Shown here: positions 49,434 to 51,534 of the stretch, piece by piece
How the letters are laid out: each line of letters starts with the position of its first letter
Numbering within the stretch: position 1 is the stretch's first letter
Assembly: GCF_003933965.1 (NCBI RefSeq)
Contig: NZ_RSAJ01000003.1
Span: 1 to 51,534 of the forward strand
Length of the DNA: 51,534 nt
Reading direction: 5' to 3'
Source of the DNA: Streptomyces sp. RP5T
GTDB lineage: Bacteria > Actinomycetota > Actinomycetes > Streptomycetales > Streptomycetaceae
Position numbers and translations under genes: made by a program
Notes under the pieces: generated by a model
Databases searched by the model: none
What the model was told of the DNA's origin: nothing
What the model saw: only the letters and a program-made list of their open reading frames with translations

Positions 49434-50897
49434 ATGACTGTCGCCGGTGAGGAGACGTGGCCGGACGCGGCCGAATGGGCCGGGAAGATCTACAGCGGCG
49501 GCTGGCGGCAGCCCGGGGGCGGGGTCCAGCAGGTGCACGAACCCGCCACGGGGGAGCGGCTGGGCGAGGTGGGTGTGGCGGCGCCCGCGGATGTCGCCCG
49601 GGCCGGTGCCATGGCCGCCGGAGCGCAGCGGGCCTGGGCCGAGCGGGCCCCGCGGGAGCGTGCAGAGGTCCTGCTCCGCGCGGCTCAAGCGCTGCGCGAG
49701 CACCGCGGGGCGATGCGCGAGTGGATCGTCAGGGAGTCCGGGGGCGTCCCGGCGAAGGGGGACTACGAGATCGAGGCCGGGCTCGCCCAGCTGGCGCAGG
49801 CCGCCGGACTCGCGTCGCTGCCCCTCGGCGAGATCCTCAGCCCGCCGGCACCCGGCCAGACCAGTTACGCATGGCGGGTACCGCTGGGCGTGGTCGGTGT
49901 CGTCAACCCCTGGAACGCCCCCCTGCTGTTCGCCATGCGGGCCCTGGCACCTGCGCTGGTGCTGGGCAACGCCGTTCTGCTCAAGCCCGATCCGCACACG
50001 CCGGTGTCCGGCGGGGTCGTCGTGGCGCGGCTGTTCGAGGAGGCCGGACTGCCCGAGGGGCTGCTCCACGTGCTGCCCGGAGGCCCCGGCGCCGGTGAGG
50101 CGGTCGTGGCCGATCCCCACGTCGCCATGGTCGTGTTCACCGGCTCCACCCGGGCGGGGCGTGCGGTCGCCCGCGCCGCGGGCGACGGGCTCAAGCGGGT
50201 GGCCCTGGAGCTGGGCGGCAAGAACTCGATCATCGTGCTCGACGACGCGGACATCGACTCCGCCGCGGCGGCCGGGGCGATGAGTTCCTTCGGCTACCAG
50301 GGGCAGGCCTGCGTCGCCGCCGGACGTCATCTGGTGCACGCCGACCTCGTGGAGCCGTACACCGAGGCGCTGCTCGGGCAGGCGGAGGCGCTGCGGGTCG
50401 GAGACCCCCGCGAGGAGGGGGTGGCCCTCGGGCCCGTGATCAGCGAGCGCCAGGCCGCGAGGATCGAACGCATCGTGGACGAGAGCGTGGCGGCCGGGGC
50501 GCGGGTGCTGACGGGCGGGCGCCGTGACGGGCTGTTCTACCCGCCCACCGTTCTGGACCAGGTCGCGCGGACCATGCCCGCCTTCACCGAGGAGATCTTC
50601 GGGCCCGTCGCCCCGGTCGTGGCGTTCCGCACCGACGAGGAGGCCGTCGCGATCGCGAACGACACCGAGTACGGCCTGGCGGCGGCCGTGCACTCCCGTT
50701 CGGTGGCGCGGGCCGCGGCCGTCGCCGAGCGGTTGCGCACCGGCATGGTGCACCTCAACGACGTCTCCGCCAAGGACGCCGCGAACGCCCCGTTCGGCGG
50801 GATGGGCGCATCGGGCAACGGCTCCCGCATCGGCGGCACCGCCAACCTGGAGCAGTTCACCCAGTGGCGCTGGATGACGGTCCCGGGCTCCGCGTGA
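49434..50897 (+). CDS. Aldehyde dehydrogenase (benzaldehyde-dehydrogenase-like)
   Basis: A 487-aa ALDH. It has GVVNPWNAPLLFAMRALAPA in the cofactor region, general base Glu259 in LELGGKNSIIV, catalytic Cys293 in YQGQACVAAGR, and EEIFGPVAPVVAF. The GQAC rather than GQNC context and the C-terminal FGGMGASGNGSRIGG are typical of benzaldehyde and vanillin-type dehydrogenases. Start ATG 49434 behind GGAGGG. Divergent from the phosphatase gene and convergent with a LysR gene. Substrate inferred from subfamily only. Confidence 0.88.
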   Translation: MTVAGEETWPDAAEWAGKIYSGGWRQPGGGVQQVHEPATGERLGEVGVAAPADVARAGAMAAGAQRAWAERAPRERAEVLLRAAQALREHRGAMREWIVRESGGVPAKGDYEIEAGLAQLAQAAGLASLPLGEILSPPAPGQTSYAWRVPLGVVGVVNPWNAPLLFAMRALAPALVLGNAVLLKPDPHTPVSGGVVVARLFEEAGLPEGLLHVLPGGPGAGEAVVADPHVAMVVFTGSTRAGRAVARAAGDGLKRVALELGGKNSIIVLDDADIDSAAAAGAMSSFGYQGQACVAAGRHLVHADLVEPYTEALLGQAEALRVGDPREEGVALGPVISERQAARIERIVDESVAAGARVLTGGRRDGLFYPPTVLDQVARTMPAFTEEIFGPVAPVVAFRTDEEAVAIANDTEYGLAAAVHSRSVARAAAVAERLRTGMVHLNDVSAKDAANAPFGGMGASGNGSRIGGTANLEQFTQWRWMTVPGSA

Positions 50898-51014
50898 CCG
50901 GGCCGTCGGCCTCGTGATCACCGCGGCGAGTGCCCGTGTGACCTGGGTCGCGCACCTGTCCGGCCGGGCCGCGCGACCGGAGGATGCGGGTGCGGGACGC
51001 GGGTGTCCGGCAGG

Positions 51015-51038
51015 GGCACCCGGGGTGTGTCGGGTGCC
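51015..51038. terminator. Hairpin between ALDH and LysR genes
   Basis: 8-bp perfect arms GGCACCCG (51015-51022) and CGGGTGCC (51031-51038), loop GGGTGTGT. Located in the 270-bp gap of a convergent pair; the rest of that gap shows no gene. Confidence 0.5.
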
Positions 51039-51167
51039 GGATCGCGGGATGGCGCGGCGCGGAGCGGGAGGGCAGGGCGCGGACCGCGACGACACCGGAA
51101 CCGGCGCGATCGACGCGCTCGGCGAGCAGCGGCGGCCCGGCATCCCCGGCCGCCGGACCGCGGTGCC

Positions 51168-51534
51168 TCAGCGGGCCGTGGCCACCGCCGCGCTGTCGCG
51201 CAGGAAGTCCGCGAAGGCCTCGGCGGCCGGGGTCAGCGCATGGTCGCTCATGCGAACCAGGAGGATGCGGCGCACCGGGGCGGGGGGCAGGAGCGGCAGG
51301 ACGCCTACGCCTCCCCGGATGCCCTCCAGGGCCAGCGTGGGGGCGAGGGCGACGCCGATGCCGGCGGCGACCATGGCCTGGGCCTCCTGGTAGTCGTGGG
51401 CCTCGTAGGCGATCTGCGGCTCGAAACCGGCCGCGCGGCAGCTGCGGGTGAGGGCCTCCGCCACCGGGTGGTGGTCGGCGCGGGTGATCCACGGGTCGTC
51501 GGTGACAGCGGCGAGGGCGGCCGAGGGGCGGTCG
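51168..51534 (-). CDS. LysR-family regulator, C-terminal part (cut by window edge)
   Basis: About 121 residues of a LysR substrate-binding domain, open to the window end. It includes DDPWITRADHHPVAEALTR, then CRAAGFEPQIAYEAHDYQEA, MVAAGIGVALAPTLAL and the closing ALTPAAEAFADFLRD. The DNA-binding N-terminus lies beyond the window. It faces the aldehyde dehydrogenase convergently, so a regulatory link to that gene is not implied by layout. Confidence 0.85.
   Translation of the reverse strand, partial: DRPSAALAAVTDDPWITRADHHPVAEALTRSCRAAGFEPQIAYEAHDYQEAQAMVAAGIGVALAPTLALEGIRGGVGVLPLLPPAPVRRILLVRMSDHALTPAAEAFADFLRDSAAVATAR

Noticed and set aside
49302..51143. Upstream extension of the phosphatase gene to a 1436-aa protein
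   Set aside because: The open frame beyond 49301 is antisense to the aldehyde dehydrogenase gene and has no domain-like sequence; the ATG at 49301 starts the PAS-containing protein.
1..51534. CRISPR array, rRNA genes or a complete insertion sequence
   Set aside because: No regularly spaced direct repeats, rRNA-like sequence or transposase gene was seen.

Overview
This is a very GC-rich, gene-dense window. It has tight start/stop overlaps, GTG and TTG starts, many secreted or Tat-exported proteins, PucR/AraC/DeoR/LysR regulators and a PAS-GAF-PP2C-HATPase protein. That combination points to a Streptomyces or close relative, probably an accessory part of the chromosome, because no core housekeeping operon is visible. 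All calls come from reading the sequence and translations; no database search was run.

Layout. (1) 0.1-2.2 kb: a YbjJ-like MFS transporter divergent from a DeoR-family repressor, with two matching palindromes between them. (2) 2.2-12.8 kb: a catabolic block. Two divergent GMC flavoprotein oxidoreductases are followed by a PucR-family regulator, divergent from a HisD-fold dehydrogenase, an APC permease, a ThuA-domain protein and a thiamine-diphosphate enzyme. The substrate is not evident; this is the best candidate for an undescribed pathway. (3) 13.0-17.2 kb: an AraC regulator divergent from a metallo-beta-lactamase-fold hydrolase and two secreted beta-propeller (SMP-30-like) proteins, with a decayed F420-reductase-like gene between the propellers. 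(4) 17.6-27.3 kb: two 76-bp direct repeats ending in a tRNA 3' half (88% identical) bracket 9.6 kb. It holds an FMO-SDR-aldehyde dehydrogenase operon with a VirS-type AraC regulator (reminiscent of the mycobacterial mymA locus), a second YbjJ-like MFS protein and a secreted LamG protein. (5) 27.4-30.1 kb: a scrapyard with two VapBC toxin-antitoxin modules separated by three gene fossils: a second, truncated copy of the propeller gene, the same F420-reductase relative, and the first 56 residues of a Bcr/CflA drug exporter. (6) 30.5-33.1 kb: a carboxymuconolactone-decarboxylase-like protein, an NTF2-like protein and a 14-TM MFS exporter. (7) 33.6-38.4 kb: two close DUF1254/DUF1214 paralogues flanking a SulP anion transporter. 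(8) 38.5-43.8 kb: a membrane acyltransferase-like protein, a 71-aa hydrophobic peptide, an ABC exporter and a NarL-type two-component pair. (9) 44.0-46.7 kb: a Tat-exported molybdenum hydroxylase with its 2Fe-2S subunit. (10) 46.8-51.5 kb: the multidomain phosphatase, a benzaldehyde-dehydrogenase-like ALDH and a LysR gene cut by the window edge.

Taken together the window is rich in oxidative small-molecule catabolism (GMC, FMO, SDR, two ALDHs, molybdenum hydroxylase, HisD-like, TPP enzyme), each cluster with its own regulator. Regions 4 and 5 show integration and gene decay.
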